Positions 34,300-43,433 of a stretch of 51,012 nucleotides of DNA are shown here, in pieces. The stretch spans positions 1 through 51,012 of the forward strand of contig WQVG01000006.1 of the NCBI GenBank assembly GCA_009781675.1, given 5' to 3'. Under the pieces are notes generated by a model. The model saw nothing but the letters and a program-made list of their open reading frames with translations, did not search any database and was not told the DNA's origin. The position numbers and the translations under genes were made by a program. Within the stretch, counting starts at the first letter, position 1. Each line of letters starts with the position of its first letter. The DNA is from Candidatus Bathycorpusculum acetigenes (GTDB lineage Archaea; Thermoproteota; Bathyarchaeia; Bathyarchaeales; Bathycorpusculaceae).

Positions 34300-36411
34300 A
34301 TGAATTCTAATCAGCAACATATTTCTAAGCATTTCTTGGCCATAGTTGTGGCGTTTCAGGTTATCCTCTATGCGTCCATGTTTCTAAACTTGCCTGTAGT
34401 GCGTATAGTTATTGGCGCGGTATATCTGACTCTTATCCCGGGGTTGATCATAACTAAACTCTTAAAATTGGATAGTTTAGGAACACTTGAGTTGATTATT
34501 TACTCAGTAGGATTTAGCATCGCTTTTCTTATGATCTCAGGGTTAATCATCAACCAATTTGGATATTTGGTGGGACTTAGTTTTCCACTTGCTGCTCTGC
34601 CAATTGCTTTGTTTATAAACACGCTTGTTATCATCGGTGCGGTGGCAACACATTTTTTTGGGGATAAACATAGATCAGCACCGTCGTCTTTGGGTACTGC
34701 GTTTAACCGTTCAATGTTGTCTTTAGCATTGTTACCGGTTTTGAGCATAGTCGGTGTCTACTTTGTGAACACCACAGGTAACAACCTTATTCTGCTGGTA
34801 ATGATTTTAGCCATCGCTACGATATTTACTATCAGCATTTTTAGTAAAGGCACAAAATCACAGTTTTTTTATGCTTTTGCGGTCGCAATGATTGCTCTAG
34901 CACTTTTGATGCATGTATCTTTAGTCTCCAACTATATTCTTCCCTACGGCGGCGATTCGCCTGTTGAACTCTATGTTTTTAGGGGAACGGAGCTTAATTC
35001 ACATTGGAATCCCATCTTTAGTCCTGACGATGAAGCATACGGCCGATACAATGCCATGCTCAGTATTACCATACTACCCACAATATATTCCAACATACTG
35101 GGTATGGATCCCACATGGGTATTCAAGTTGATATACCCCATTATCTTCACGTTAGTTCCAGTTGGTTTGTACCTGCTTTGGCAACCCTATGTGGGTAAAA
35201 AACTTGGGTTTATTGCGGCTTTTTTGTTTATGTCCCAGCTGACATTTTTTACTGAGATGTTGGCGCTAAACCGTCAGATAATTGCGGAATTATTTTTTGT
35301 TTTGCTACTACTAACGCTTCTAAATCGAAAGCTGCCGCAGGGAGGTAAATTTGTTGCTTTTGCATTGTTTGGTTTTGGGTTAATCTTTTCTCATTATGCT
35401 TTAGCGGAGATTTTTCTTTTCTTAATATTTGCCGCTTGGGCTGTTTCAGCCTTTTATATTAAACGACCCAGTTTTAATCTGCAGTTAAGTTTTGTCATCT
35501 TCTTTTTTGTCGCCATGTTTCTTTGGTATATTTTTGTCTCCGGTGGTGTAGTTTTCGATAGTTTTGTTTCGTTTACGGGTTATATTTCTGCGCAGTTTGG
35601 TGATTTCTTAAATCCTGCATCCAGAGGGCAAGCTGTTCTCACGGGGTTAGGTTTAGCAACGTCGCCTTCGCCGCTAAACACCATCAGCCGTGGTTTTGCC
35701 TACCTAACAGAGATCTTTATAGTTATAGGCGGTTTTGCGTTAATCAGAAAGAAAACGCCGTTTCATTTTGCGCGTGACTACATAATATTTAGCATTTTAG
35801 CACTTGTCTTTTTGATATTTCTAACTTTGATTCCAGGATTAGCAAATTCATTATCAATGACACGCTTCTACCACATACTACTGATGATACTTGCGCCGTT
35901 CTGTGCGGTGGGGATGTGGACGGTACCACAGTACCTCTTCAAGCACAAAAGAGAACTGATTTTCTCTGTGCTTGTCGTGGGAATCTTAGTTCCGTATTTC
36001 CTGTTTCAAACCAATCTTATCTATGAAGTTGCAGGAAGCGAAAGCTGGTCGGTTCCACTAAGCGGCTACCATATGTCCTCAACACTTCTATATGGGCACT
36101 GTGGCTACATCGACACGCTTAGTGTATATGGCGCTGACTGGGTTTCATCCAATGTTCCCTATGAATACAACATACATGCCGATAACGGACTCTACACGTC
36201 ATTAACCGCTTATGGGTTAGTCTATCGAGGATACATCAAAGAACTTACCAACAGCTCCGAACTCTATGGCGGACAGTTTGCGTATCTTAGCTACATCACC
36301 ATTAACTATGAGCAGGCAACATCAAACGGCACCATACCAAGACTACTTAATCAAACAAATGTTGTTTATTCAAACGGTGGCAGTGAGGTTTACTTTGTAC
36401 CGATGCCATAA
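34300..36411 (+). CDS. Multispanning membrane protein, DUF2206/GT-C-like
   Basis: A 703-aa protein from ATG with GAGGAG upstream. About a dozen or more hydrophobic segments fill residues 10-560. An external loop contains YGGDSPVELYVFRGTELNSHWNP, with acidic residues typical of GT-C catalytic loops. The last 130 residues form a soluble domain (GYIDTLSVYGADWVSSNVP). It resembles the archaeal DUF2206 membrane proteins and, more distantly, lipid-linked-sugar glycosyltransferases. A role in transferring or polymerising lipid-linked sugars outside is inferred from topology and context. Confidence 0.75.
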   Translation: MNSNQQHISKHFLAIVVAFQVILYASMFLNLPVVRIVIGAVYLTLIPGLIITKLLKLDSLGTLELIIYSVGFSIAFLMISGLIINQFGYLVGLSFPLAALPIALFINTLVIIGAVATHFFGDKHRSAPSSLGTAFNRSMLSLALLPVLSIVGVYFVNTTGNNLILLVMILAIATIFTISIFSKGTKSQFFYAFAVAMIALALLMHVSLVSNYILPYGGDSPVELYVFRGTELNSHWNPIFSPDDEAYGRYNAMLSITILPTIYSNILGMDPTWVFKLIYPIIFTLVPVGLYLLWQPYVGKKLGFIAAFLFMSQLTFFTEMLALNRQIIAELFFVLLLLTLLNRKLPQGGKFVAFALFGFGLIFSHYALAEIFLFLIFAAWAVSAFYIKRPSFNLQLSFVIFFFVAMFLWYIFVSGGVVFDSFVSFTGYISAQFGDFLNPASRGQAVLTGLGLATSPSPLNTISRGFAYLTEIFIVIGGFALIRKKTPFHFARDYIIFSILALVFLIFLTLIPGLANSLSMTRFYHILLMILAPFCAVGMWTVPQYLFKHKRELIFSVLVVGILVPYFLFQTNLIYEVAGSESWSVPLSGYHMSSTLLYGHCGYIDTLSVYGADWVSSNVPYEYNIHADNGLYTSLTAYGLVYRGYIKELTNSSELYGGQFAYLSYITINYEQATSNGTIPRLLNQTNVVYSNGGSEVYFVPMP

Positions 36412-36461
36412 CCTCTTTGGCGAAAAATCTGAAGGGAACATTATAAAAAAAGGTACCCCCG

Positions 36462-37523
36462 ATGAGCCGCAAAGTAAACAATAGACAGAATTTTTGGGTT
36501 ACTGTGGTTATCCCCACCCACAAAAGAGCCAACGTTCTTCCTTACCTCCTTGCAGCGCTAAATCGCCAAACCTACAAGAATTTTGATGTAATATTTGTTG
36601 TAAAACCTTCAGGTGACGACACCAACACCATTCTAAAAGAAGCAACAGGTACACTCAAACTTAAAGTTGTCATCCAAACAGAGGGCTACATCGTAGACGC
36701 ATACTTTTTAGGCGTCAAACACTCCACAGGCGATATCGTAGCCTTCCTCGACGACGACGCACTCCCCGCCGATAACTGGTTACAAGAAACAGTGAAGATT
36801 TTTCGAACCGGCAAAGTGGATGGCATCACAGGCGATTCTTTTCCGGTATTGTTAAAAAATGATAAAATCGAAATAATCGAAGAATCCGAGGTACCTGTTG
36901 TTTTTTCGCATTTCGAATTTGCCCTCTTTGGCTGTCCCATTAAGGGCTTGGAGAAATATAAAAACGCCATAGCCAACTCTGGCTTGGTGTATGAGCGGGG
37001 GAATAATCCCTATTGGCGCAAACACGGCGCAACTAAAGCATTACTTCGGGGGCCCTCGATGGCTGTTTGGGGTGACGTTTTAAGGGAAATCAACCTACCC
37101 GGAGAGTGGTTTTTGGGCTGTGCTTGGGAGATGGTTCTGGGATGGCAGTTGTGGCGGAAAGGGTTTAGGTTGATTTATAGTCCTAAAGTGAAGGTGTACC
37201 ATATTGTGCATGGTAGAACCTCCAGCCGCGATTTTCTCAATCCCCGAGCAGACCTCTTGTGGGCTGTTGAGGCAGAACTGCTGTTTTACCGTCTCTATGG
37301 AGCAGAACCACAACTTTCAATGATGAGTAAAATAGGATCAGATATTTTCCGTGTTGCGCATAGTTTGAAGCATATACGATCTAACCAGCTCTATCAACTT
37401 CGGAAAATCGAGGGGATAGTTATAGGCAACATCATCGGCATAAAATGGTTACTATATAAATCTCTGGGCGCCAGCTACTCACCGCTCTCGGATTTGGTGA
37501 AACTAAAGAAAACTCAAACATGA
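36462..37523 (+). CDS. Family 2 glycosyltransferase
   Basis: A 353-aa GT-A enzyme with VTVVIPTHKRANVLPYLL, a triple-Asp metal motif in AFLDDDALP, and the acceptor-side GPSMAVWGDVLREI followed by EWFLGCAWEMVLGW. The long C-terminal helical region (SKIGSDIFRVAHSL) has no clear membrane helix. It starts at ATG 36462, 50 bases after the DUF2206 gene. It probably adds an internal sugar of the repeating unit; donor and acceptor cannot be read from the sequence. Confidence 0.88.
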   Translation: MSRKVNNRQNFWVTVVIPTHKRANVLPYLLAALNRQTYKNFDVIFVVKPSGDDTNTILKEATGTLKLKVVIQTEGYIVDAYFLGVKHSTGDIVAFLDDDALPADNWLQETVKIFRTGKVDGITGDSFPVLLKNDKIEIIEESEVPVVFSHFEFALFGCPIKGLEKYKNAIANSGLVYERGNNPYWRKHGATKALLRGPSMAVWGDVLREINLPGEWFLGCAWEMVLGWQLWRKGFRLIYSPKVKVYHIVHGRTSSRDFLNPRADLLWAVEAELLFYRLYGAEPQLSMMSKIGSDIFRVAHSLKHIRSNQLYQLRKIEGIVIGNIIGIKWLLYKSLGASYSPLSDLVKLKKTQT

Positions 37524-37562
37524 ACACCCCCAACACAACCAATGCATTTTGGAGATGACCTC

Positions 37563-38642
37563 TTGTCTCAAACCCAGCCGCTTACTTCAGTGATCATACT
37601 CAACTATAATGGCAAAAACTACCTCAACAATTGTCTGGCCTCAGTGCTTAAAAACAACTACAGTAACTATGAGATTATCTTAGTTGATAATGCCTCTACC
37701 GATGGCAGTCTTCAAACTGCAGAGCACCGCTTTAGCGATGATCCCCGCCTTAAAATCGTCAAAAACACCTCAAATCTGGGTTTTAGCGGCGGCAACAACA
37801 TCGGTTATTCCCACTGCCAGGGTGAATACATAGTTTTCCTCAACAACGACACCACTGTCGATGCAGTATGGCTTACCAACTTGGTTGATGCCCTGCAAAA
37901 CGACCACACCATTGGATTGGCACAGAGTAAAATTTTAATGATGGATAGTGATAAAATCCAAATTGGAGGCTGGATTTTTAGTGATTATCTGGTACGTAAA
38001 CATCCCTTAGCACAAAACCAGAGTAGCCGATTAAAATTTAAGCCATGCTTTGAGGTCTCTGTTGCATCAGGCGCCAGCATGATTACTCGGCGCTCTCTGA
38101 TTGAAGAATATGGGTTATTTGAGGCCAAGATTCCCTTCTTCTACGATGACACGCTGCTCTCAGTTAAGGCATGGCTTGCAGGTAAAAGAGTCGTCACCAT
38201 TACAGACTCGCAGGTTCACCATATTATGGGCGCCACCAGCGCATGGAACGTGGAGAAAACCACATTTAACTTGCTTAGAGCCAAAATCTGTTTGCTCTTT
38301 GATGTATACTATCAACCAGGTGAACTTATACAAGCGATCTTTGTCAACACCGTGGACACACTAATAAGCACACTACACGCTTTAAAGGGCAAACGTCTAC
38401 CGGTGGTCTATGCCAACATTCACGGTTTTACATGGATGCTTGGCAACTTGAGATTTCTGTGGCAGAACAGACACATCCGATGGAGCAAGCCCAAGATTAC
38501 ACCCCAAGAACTCAAAGAAAAAATCGTAAAAATCCACTTACCAGTCTCAATGTATATTCTACCCTCAAAATTAAGCAAAAACACATTTGCATCTGCAACG
38601 ACAAAGTATGAACACAAACTATACAAAACATCCAAACATTAG
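37563..38642 (+). CDS. Family 2 glycosyltransferase, rhamnosyltransferase-like
   Basis: A 359-aa enzyme from TTG at 37563, eight bases after GGAG; an ATG at 37542 is in frame but contains that ribosome site inside its reading. The core has TSVIILNYNGKNYL, VDNASTDGS, NLGFSGGNNIG and FLNNDTTVD (NND in place of DxD), a combination typical of WbbL/RfbF-type rhamnosyltransferases. Then come SGASMITRRSLIEEYGLF and FFYDDTLLSVKAWLAG. It ends the 31929-38642 run. Confidence 0.88.
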   Translation: MSQTQPLTSVIILNYNGKNYLNNCLASVLKNNYSNYEIILVDNASTDGSLQTAEHRFSDDPRLKIVKNTSNLGFSGGNNIGYSHCQGEYIVFLNNDTTVDAVWLTNLVDALQNDHTIGLAQSKILMMDSDKIQIGGWIFSDYLVRKHPLAQNQSSRLKFKPCFEVSVASGASMITRRSLIEEYGLFEAKIPFFYDDTLLSVKAWLAGKRVVTITDSQVHHIMGATSAWNVEKTTFNLLRAKICLLFDVYYQPGELIQAIFVNTVDTLISTLHALKGKRLPVVYANIHGFTWMLGNLRFLWQNRHIRWSKPKITPQELKEKIVKIHLPVSMYILPSKLSKNTFASATTKYEHKLYKTSKH

Positions 38643-38847
38643 AATAAAAATATAATAATACTCACCCGTTTTCTGTGACTTCACGAACGAACGCATAGCA
38701 AATTTGAAATCTATGACTGTAATCTGAGGCGATTATTTGAAATATCACCCTTTACACCCTCCAGCAACAAAAGACCAGGGATATTTAACCAGCCATTACC
38801 TGGAGTTAAATTATAGGATTTGGGTATAATCGTTTCCTGCGATTACA

Positions 38848-39348
38848 TTAGAGCGCTTGACCATATACAAACCAAGCAAGGGTAAACTCTGCAGATATGG
38901 TGTATGTATCATAATCTCCGGGGGATCGTATATAATTAAAATCTTTGGTAATACGATAATCCCCAGGACTTAACGCTCCATAGAGTCGTGTCCAATCTAG
39001 TTCTATTTTTCTTATGCTGTCGCCCTTTAAAATATAGCCTATACTGATCCAGACAGTATTTTCATCGAGATATGGAAGTTTACACCATCCACCATCAATC
39101 TGTTTTTCGAGAGTATAGGATTCACCAAACATATATTCGTCTGGCGTTACATTTTTTATTATTAGGGTAAGTCCCGTGCTATAAGCAGTGCCTTCTTTTA
39201 CTTCCAAAGTTACTCCGTTAAAATCAGAAATTATTTCTGCCTCAGAATTATCAGGCCTATTGCTATTACCCATGATGGATATACATACCACACAGCCCAC
39301 AATTGTTATACAGAAGAGAATTATCGCCGCCAACATTTTTGCGTTCAT
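38848..39348 (-). CDS. Membrane-anchored Ig-like (Big_14-type) protein
   Basis: A 166-aa protein. The ATG at 39348 has GAGGAG nine bases upstream; a longer frame from 39387 lacks a ribosome site. One N-terminal transmembrane helix (MLAAIILFCITIVGCVVCISI) precedes an external beta domain. Its segments GVTLEVKEGTAYSTGLTLIIKN, then GESYTLEKQIDGGWCKLPY, and PGDYRITKDFNYIRSPGDYDTY match the Ig-like domain best known from Firmicutes surface proteins. It is read against the flanking glycan genes. Function unknown; gene transfer from bacteria is conceivable. Confidence 0.75.
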   Translation of the reverse strand: MNAKMLAAIILFCITIVGCVVCISIMGNSNRPDNSEAEIISDFNGVTLEVKEGTAYSTGLTLIIKNVTPDEYMFGESYTLEKQIDGGWCKLPYLDENTVWISIGYILKGDSIRKIELDWTRLYGALSPGDYRITKDFNYIRSPGDYDTYTISAEFTLAWFVYGQAL

Positions 39349-39594
39349 TCTATCTGACTCCTCTATGAATACAGGGAATAGTTTCATTCAAGACAGCGTT
39401 CATCTTGACCACACCTACATAGCTACAACAGACCGCTTTAATTCTAATTATTAGAACACAACGTTTTGCCACCAGAACAGCAACCTGCGATTTCTGCTAA
39501 CCAACGACGCCTGACACTCAATACACCTCAACATATTTTTACAGGCAAAAATAATTTTTATACAACCAATTAAGGGAATTTTGGAGGTTTTTTT

Positions 39595-40029
39595 GTGCTT
39601 GTTAAACCCGGCAGTAGTTTAGATATATGTCATATAGTGAATTTTCCTAAAGTGACCGATTATCGGGGTAATCTCTCCTTTATAGAGGAAAATCGACAGA
39701 TACCCTTTCAGGTCAAACGCGTCTACTATCTATATGATGTTCCCAGTGGAGCCAGCCGCGGCGGGCACGCACACAAAGAACTCGAGCAAGTCGTTATCGC
39801 TTTGAGCGGCAGTTTTGATGTCATTTTAGACGATGGCGCCAACAGACGCACATTTTTTCTCAACCGTCCCCACTATGGCCTCTATATTCCACCGGGAATA
39901 TGGCGGGAGCTCGAAAACTTTTCATCTAATTCTGTTGCGCTCTCTTTAGTTTCTCAGATCTATGATGAATCCGATTATCTTCGGGATTACGATGAATTTA
40001 AACGGTGGGTTACAAATGAAGGGGAATAG
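39595..40029 (+). CDS. FdtA/QdtA-like cupin sugar 3,4-ketoisomerase
   Basis: A 144-aa single-domain cupin. RGGHAHK at 55-61 provides the histidines H58 and H60 expected for dTDP-4-keto-6-deoxyglucose isomerases, and VVIALSGSFDVILDDG forms the barrel strands. In the family it moves the keto group from C4 to C3 before transamination, leading to 3-amino-3,6-dideoxy sugars. The GTG start has GGAGG seven bases upstream, and a TTTTTATAC TATA-like element lies at 39555-39563. It heads an overlapping cassette with two acyltransferases. Confidence 0.88.
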   Translation: MLVKPGSSLDICHIVNFPKVTDYRGNLSFIEENRQIPFQVKRVYYLYDVPSGASRGGHAHKELEQVVIALSGSFDVILDDGANRRTFFLNRPHYGLYIPPGIWRELENFSSNSVALSLVSQIYDESDYLRDYDEFKRWVTNEGE

Positions 40030-40702
40030 CGAGAAACTCTTAATCATCGGTGATGGAGAAACTGCAGAGCTTGCCTGGGACTACTTTAGTCATCAGGGTT
40101 TTAGGGTGTCGGGCTTTAGCGTTGAGAAGGCCCACCTAAAAAAGGATATACTACTGGATTTACCCGTGGTGCCCTTTGAAGAAGTAGAATACACCTTTAA
40201 CCCAGAGGTTTATCGGGCGTTTGTTGCTGTCTCCTACACTCAGCTCAATCATCTCAGAAGCAGACTCGCCACAGCTGCCAAAAGTAAAGGCTATCGGCTC
40301 GCCACATACATAAGTCCCCATGCCTACATATGCAACGGAGTAGAAATAGGGGAAAACTGTTTCATACTTGAAAACACAGCCATCCAGCGGGGTGCAAAAA
40401 TCGGCAACAACGTTACGATCTGGACCGGAAGCTCAATCGGCCATCGCACAACTGTTGAAAATAACTGCTTTTTTGCTACCAACGTGGCAGTTTCAGGATT
40501 CTGCCGAGTGAATGAGAACAGTTTTTTGGGAGTTCACAGCTGTACCTCAGATGGAGTGAAAATTGGCCGTGATTGTATCGTTGGAGCCGGAGCCGTAGTC
40601 ATTAAAGATACGCTGGATGGCAGAGTTTATGCGGGAAACCCGGCTAAGCCGCTGGTGAAAAAAACCTCGCAAACCTACATTTCTGGAGCAGAAACGATTT
40701 GA
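40016..40702 (+). CDS. PglD/NeuD-like sugar O/N-acetyltransferase (left-handed beta-helix)
   Basis: A 228-aa enzyme from ATG at 40016 (14-base overlap with the FdtA gene). The N-terminal Rossmann-like PglD domain begins LLIIGDGETAELAWDYF. From about residue 95 onward hexapeptide repeats build the beta-helix (ISPHAYICNGVEIGENCFI, then AKIGNNVTIWTGSSIGHRTTVENNC), with the likely catalytic His in SIGHRT, and it ends GNPAKPLVKK. It transfers acetyl from acetyl-CoA to an amino sugar nucleotide. The coupling to FdtA supports a 3-acetamido sugar product. Confidence 0.9.
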   Translation: MKGNSEKLLIIGDGETAELAWDYFSHQGFRVSGFSVEKAHLKKDILLDLPVVPFEEVEYTFNPEVYRAFVAVSYTQLNHLRSRLATAAKSKGYRLATYISPHAYICNGVEIGENCFILENTAIQRGAKIGNNVTIWTGSSIGHRTTVENNCFFATNVAVSGFCRVNENSFLGVHSCTSDGVKIGRDCIVGAGAVVIKDTLDGRVYAGNPAKPLVKKTSQTYISGAETI

Positions 40703-41664
40703 CAGATATTAAAAAAAACCCAAAAGATACATTAAGCATTTTTGGGTACAAACCAGAGAACAAAATACTCTGGGACAACTTTATTTCTGCCTCCAAGAAC
40801 GGTGTTTTTCTGTTTTTTAGAGACTACATGGAGTACCATTCACACCGCTTCGCTGACCATTCACTGATGTTCTATAGTGGAGACAAACTCATTGCACTAC
40901 TACCCGCCAGTGTTGAAGGGCCTACTCTCTATAGTCATGGAGGCTTAACTTTTGGCGGTGTAATCTCTACCTATGAAATGAAAACACCTCTGATGCTCCA
41001 AATTTTTAATTCTCTAACCGCATACTGCCATAGTCGAGGCATAACTGAAATAGTTTACAAACCGGCGCCCTACATTTACCATTCAATCCCCGCCGACGAA
41101 GATCTCTATGCCCTATTTACCTATAATGCATACCTAACAGCACGCAACGTTTCCTCGGCCATCTATCTGCCCAACGCTAAGGGTTTTGATGGCAACCGCA
41201 AAGACAACCTGCGGAAGGCTAAAAAAAATAATTTAACTGTACAGAAGTCTGATGATTTTGACGCGTTTATGCGCATCGAAGAGGAAGTGCTTGTTGATCG
41301 TCACGGTGTTAAACCGGTGCATTCTGCGGAGGAAATTAAACTGTTAGCGGATAGGTTCCCAGACAACATCAAGTTGTTTGCCTCCTTCAAAGACAATATT
41401 ATGCTTGCAGGTGTCGTTATGTACGAGAGCAGAAACGTAGCTCACATGCAATATGCCGCCAACTCTAAGGCAGGCTGGAACATAGGAGCACAAGACATCA
41501 TCGAAGACTATCTCATAAAAGAACACTATAAAGATAAGAGGTATTTTGATTTCGGAATTTCCACTGAGAATCATGGAACCCTGCTCAATGTAGGCTTAAT
41601 TAATCGTAAAGAGAACTTTGGGGCAAGCGCAGTTGTGTATGATACCTACAAAGTCACGCTATAA
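40699..41664 (+). CDS. FemAB/GNAT-like acyltransferase
   Basis: A 321-aa protein with two GNAT-fold halves of the FemAB (Acetyltransf_6) type: FFRDYMEYHSHRFADHSLMFY early, KDNLRKAKKNNLTVQKSDDFDAF in the middle, and MQYAANSKAGWNIGAQDIIEDYLI then FDFGIST near the end. Relatives transfer amino-acyl or acyl groups to cell-wall or sugar substrates. Its TTG start overlaps the preceding stop by four bases (TTGA). Together with the PglD-like enzyme it suggests the glycan carries more than one acyl decoration. Confidence 0.85.
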   Translation: MTDIKKNPKDTLSIFGYKPENKILWDNFISASKNGVFLFFRDYMEYHSHRFADHSLMFYSGDKLIALLPASVEGPTLYSHGGLTFGGVISTYEMKTPLMLQIFNSLTAYCHSRGITEIVYKPAPYIYHSIPADEDLYALFTYNAYLTARNVSSAIYLPNAKGFDGNRKDNLRKAKKNNLTVQKSDDFDAFMRIEEEVLVDRHGVKPVHSAEEIKLLADRFPDNIKLFASFKDNIMLAGVVMYESRNVAHMQYAANSKAGWNIGAQDIIEDYLIKEHYKDKRYFDFGISTENHGTLLNVGLINRKENFGASAVVYDTYKVTL

Positions 41665-41705
41665 TCAGTAGAATATTTTCCGAGAAACCTTAGGAGGCGA
41701 TATGT

Positions 41706-43415
41706 TTGTTGGCAAATGAATCGGGTCGGGATAAGCGGCCTGAGGGGTTGTTAACCACAGATGTTTGTCTCTTTTCTACCCATAATCCCCAGATTGCAGA
41801 AAACCAGAAGATATTTAAAAAAATCGTGAAAAAAGTAAACCATGCCCTCAATAAAGGCGATTTAACCGCCGCCATTACATGGGCTAAAATTGCTGCGCAC
41901 TTCGCTTTCATCCGACACCCAGGTATCTACACAAATCCAGAACTAGAAAATCTGTTGCTCAACATCGCCCGGCGCATAGAACAACAACCCCCCGATATCA
42001 GCGGTGCCTTCTACCTAAAGACCAAACCGAAAAACTTTGGAAAAATGCGCTTCCTCCATGTTATCACCGAAAGCTATGACACCGGCGGTCATTCGTCATT
42101 TGTTGCCCGATGGATAGATAACACACTTGAGAGTGCAGTACACAGTGTTATAACGACCGCACAGAACAATGAACTCCCCGCCACTCTGCAAAACGCTGTA
42201 GCTAAATCTGGAGGTTGGTACTGTTCGCTCACTGAGTTGTCAGCTAACTTGGTGGAGCAGGCTTTGCTGTTACGTCTGCTGGCTCGGAACTGGGCAGACG
42301 CTATCGTGCTCCTTATTCACCCCTTTGACCCTATCCCCTTGGTCGCCTTTGGTATCGAGGGTGGCCCGCCAATAATTTTATGCAACCATGCTGATCATGC
42401 ATTTTGGTTGGGAAGCGGTATAGCCGACGTAACAGTAGATTACCACAGCTCAGCTACAAAACTTAACCAAGAACGTCGAGGCATTAAAAACGCAAAACTT
42501 TTGCCCATTCCCCTCGCAAAAAGCAGTCCCATCAGCCACAGCACCAAACTGAGAGAATCTCTGGGATTTAGCAATCAAGATGTGGTTTTACTTACAGTGG
42601 GACGGGCCGAGAAATTCTATCCTTTTGGCGGCTATGACTTCCTTGAAGTTATGGTCAGATTTTTAAATAAGCATCCAAATGCAAAACTGGTTGCAGCGGG
42701 ACCCAAACCCAGGGGCAAATGGGAAGATGCCTCTGTTAGGGTAGACGGTAGAATCCAAGCCTTAGGTACTGTTGAACGGCAAGAACTCGAAAAGTACTAC
42801 ACTATAGCAGATGTGTATGTAGCAAGTTTCCCCTGCGGCAGCGGAACGGCATTGCTTGAGGCGGCGATGCATAATCTCCCAATCGTTGGTCTACATCTTA
42901 GAGAACTTCCACATCTAAGCCTCGAAGATGATGTGGGATTTAAAAAACTAAAAGTGCATAATTGCTCGCTTGAAGAGTTCTCAGATTCATTGGATTTTGT
43001 TGCACTAAACTGCCGCTCAAAACAACAGAAAACCAGAGCCAAAGCTGTTAAAAAAAACGTTGAATATGAACACTGTACACCAGGCTGGAACAATTATCTT
43101 GACACCGTCCTACAATCATTGCCCTCCCAGCACTCCATCCAGGAACCCCAGACCTTAAACGAGGAAACCGATTATACCGATATATATTGGGAAACATTAA
43201 GTGCACAGATGATGACAAATGAGCACCCTCAGCATTCGCTTAGCCGATTAGTGCGCGTCTATGGTAACGGCCTCTCTAGAGGCGATTTGATTGGTACTCA
43301 AGCGGAAAGTCTCCGTTTAGCTTTCCTAAAAATAGATAACCTTCAAAGAACCAAACAGTTTTTTTTGGAATTCAAAGAGTTCACGTCCTGCCTCTTCTCT
43401 AGTCATAGTAGTTAA
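41706..43415 (+). CDS. Family 4-like glycosyltransferase with N- and C-terminal extensions
   Basis: A 569-aa protein from TTG at 41706 (or the adjacent TTG at 41709), after AGGAGGCGAT. Residues 1-110 are a helical extension; the GT-B part runs from about MRFLHVITESYDTGGHSSFVA to KKNVEYEHCTPGWNNYL. The nucleotide-binding part has VVLLTVGRAEKFYPFGGYDF and PCGSGTALLEAAMHNLPIVG, in which the first Glu of E-x7-E is replaced by Cys. The last 100 residues are another helical region. It lies in the operon 39595-47081. Donor and acceptor are unknown. Confidence 0.82.
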   Translation: MLANESGRDKRPEGLLTTDVCLFSTHNPQIAENQKIFKKIVKKVNHALNKGDLTAAITWAKIAAHFAFIRHPGIYTNPELENLLLNIARRIEQQPPDISGAFYLKTKPKNFGKMRFLHVITESYDTGGHSSFVARWIDNTLESAVHSVITTAQNNELPATLQNAVAKSGGWYCSLTELSANLVEQALLLRLLARNWADAIVLLIHPFDPIPLVAFGIEGGPPIILCNHADHAFWLGSGIADVTVDYHSSATKLNQERRGIKNAKLLPIPLAKSSPISHSTKLRESLGFSNQDVVLLTVGRAEKFYPFGGYDFLEVMVRFLNKHPNAKLVAAGPKPRGKWEDASVRVDGRIQALGTVERQELEKYYTIADVYVASFPCGSGTALLEAAMHNLPIVGLHLRELPHLSLEDDVGFKKLKVHNCSLEEFSDSLDFVALNCRSKQQKTRAKAVKKNVEYEHCTPGWNNYLDTVLQSLPSQHSIQEPQTLNEETDYTDIYWETLSAQMMTNEHPQHSLSRLVRVYGNGLSRGDLIGTQAESLRLAFLKIDNLQRTKQFFLEFKEFTSCLFSSHSS

Positions 43416-43433
43416 TTTTACGTATATAGATGG

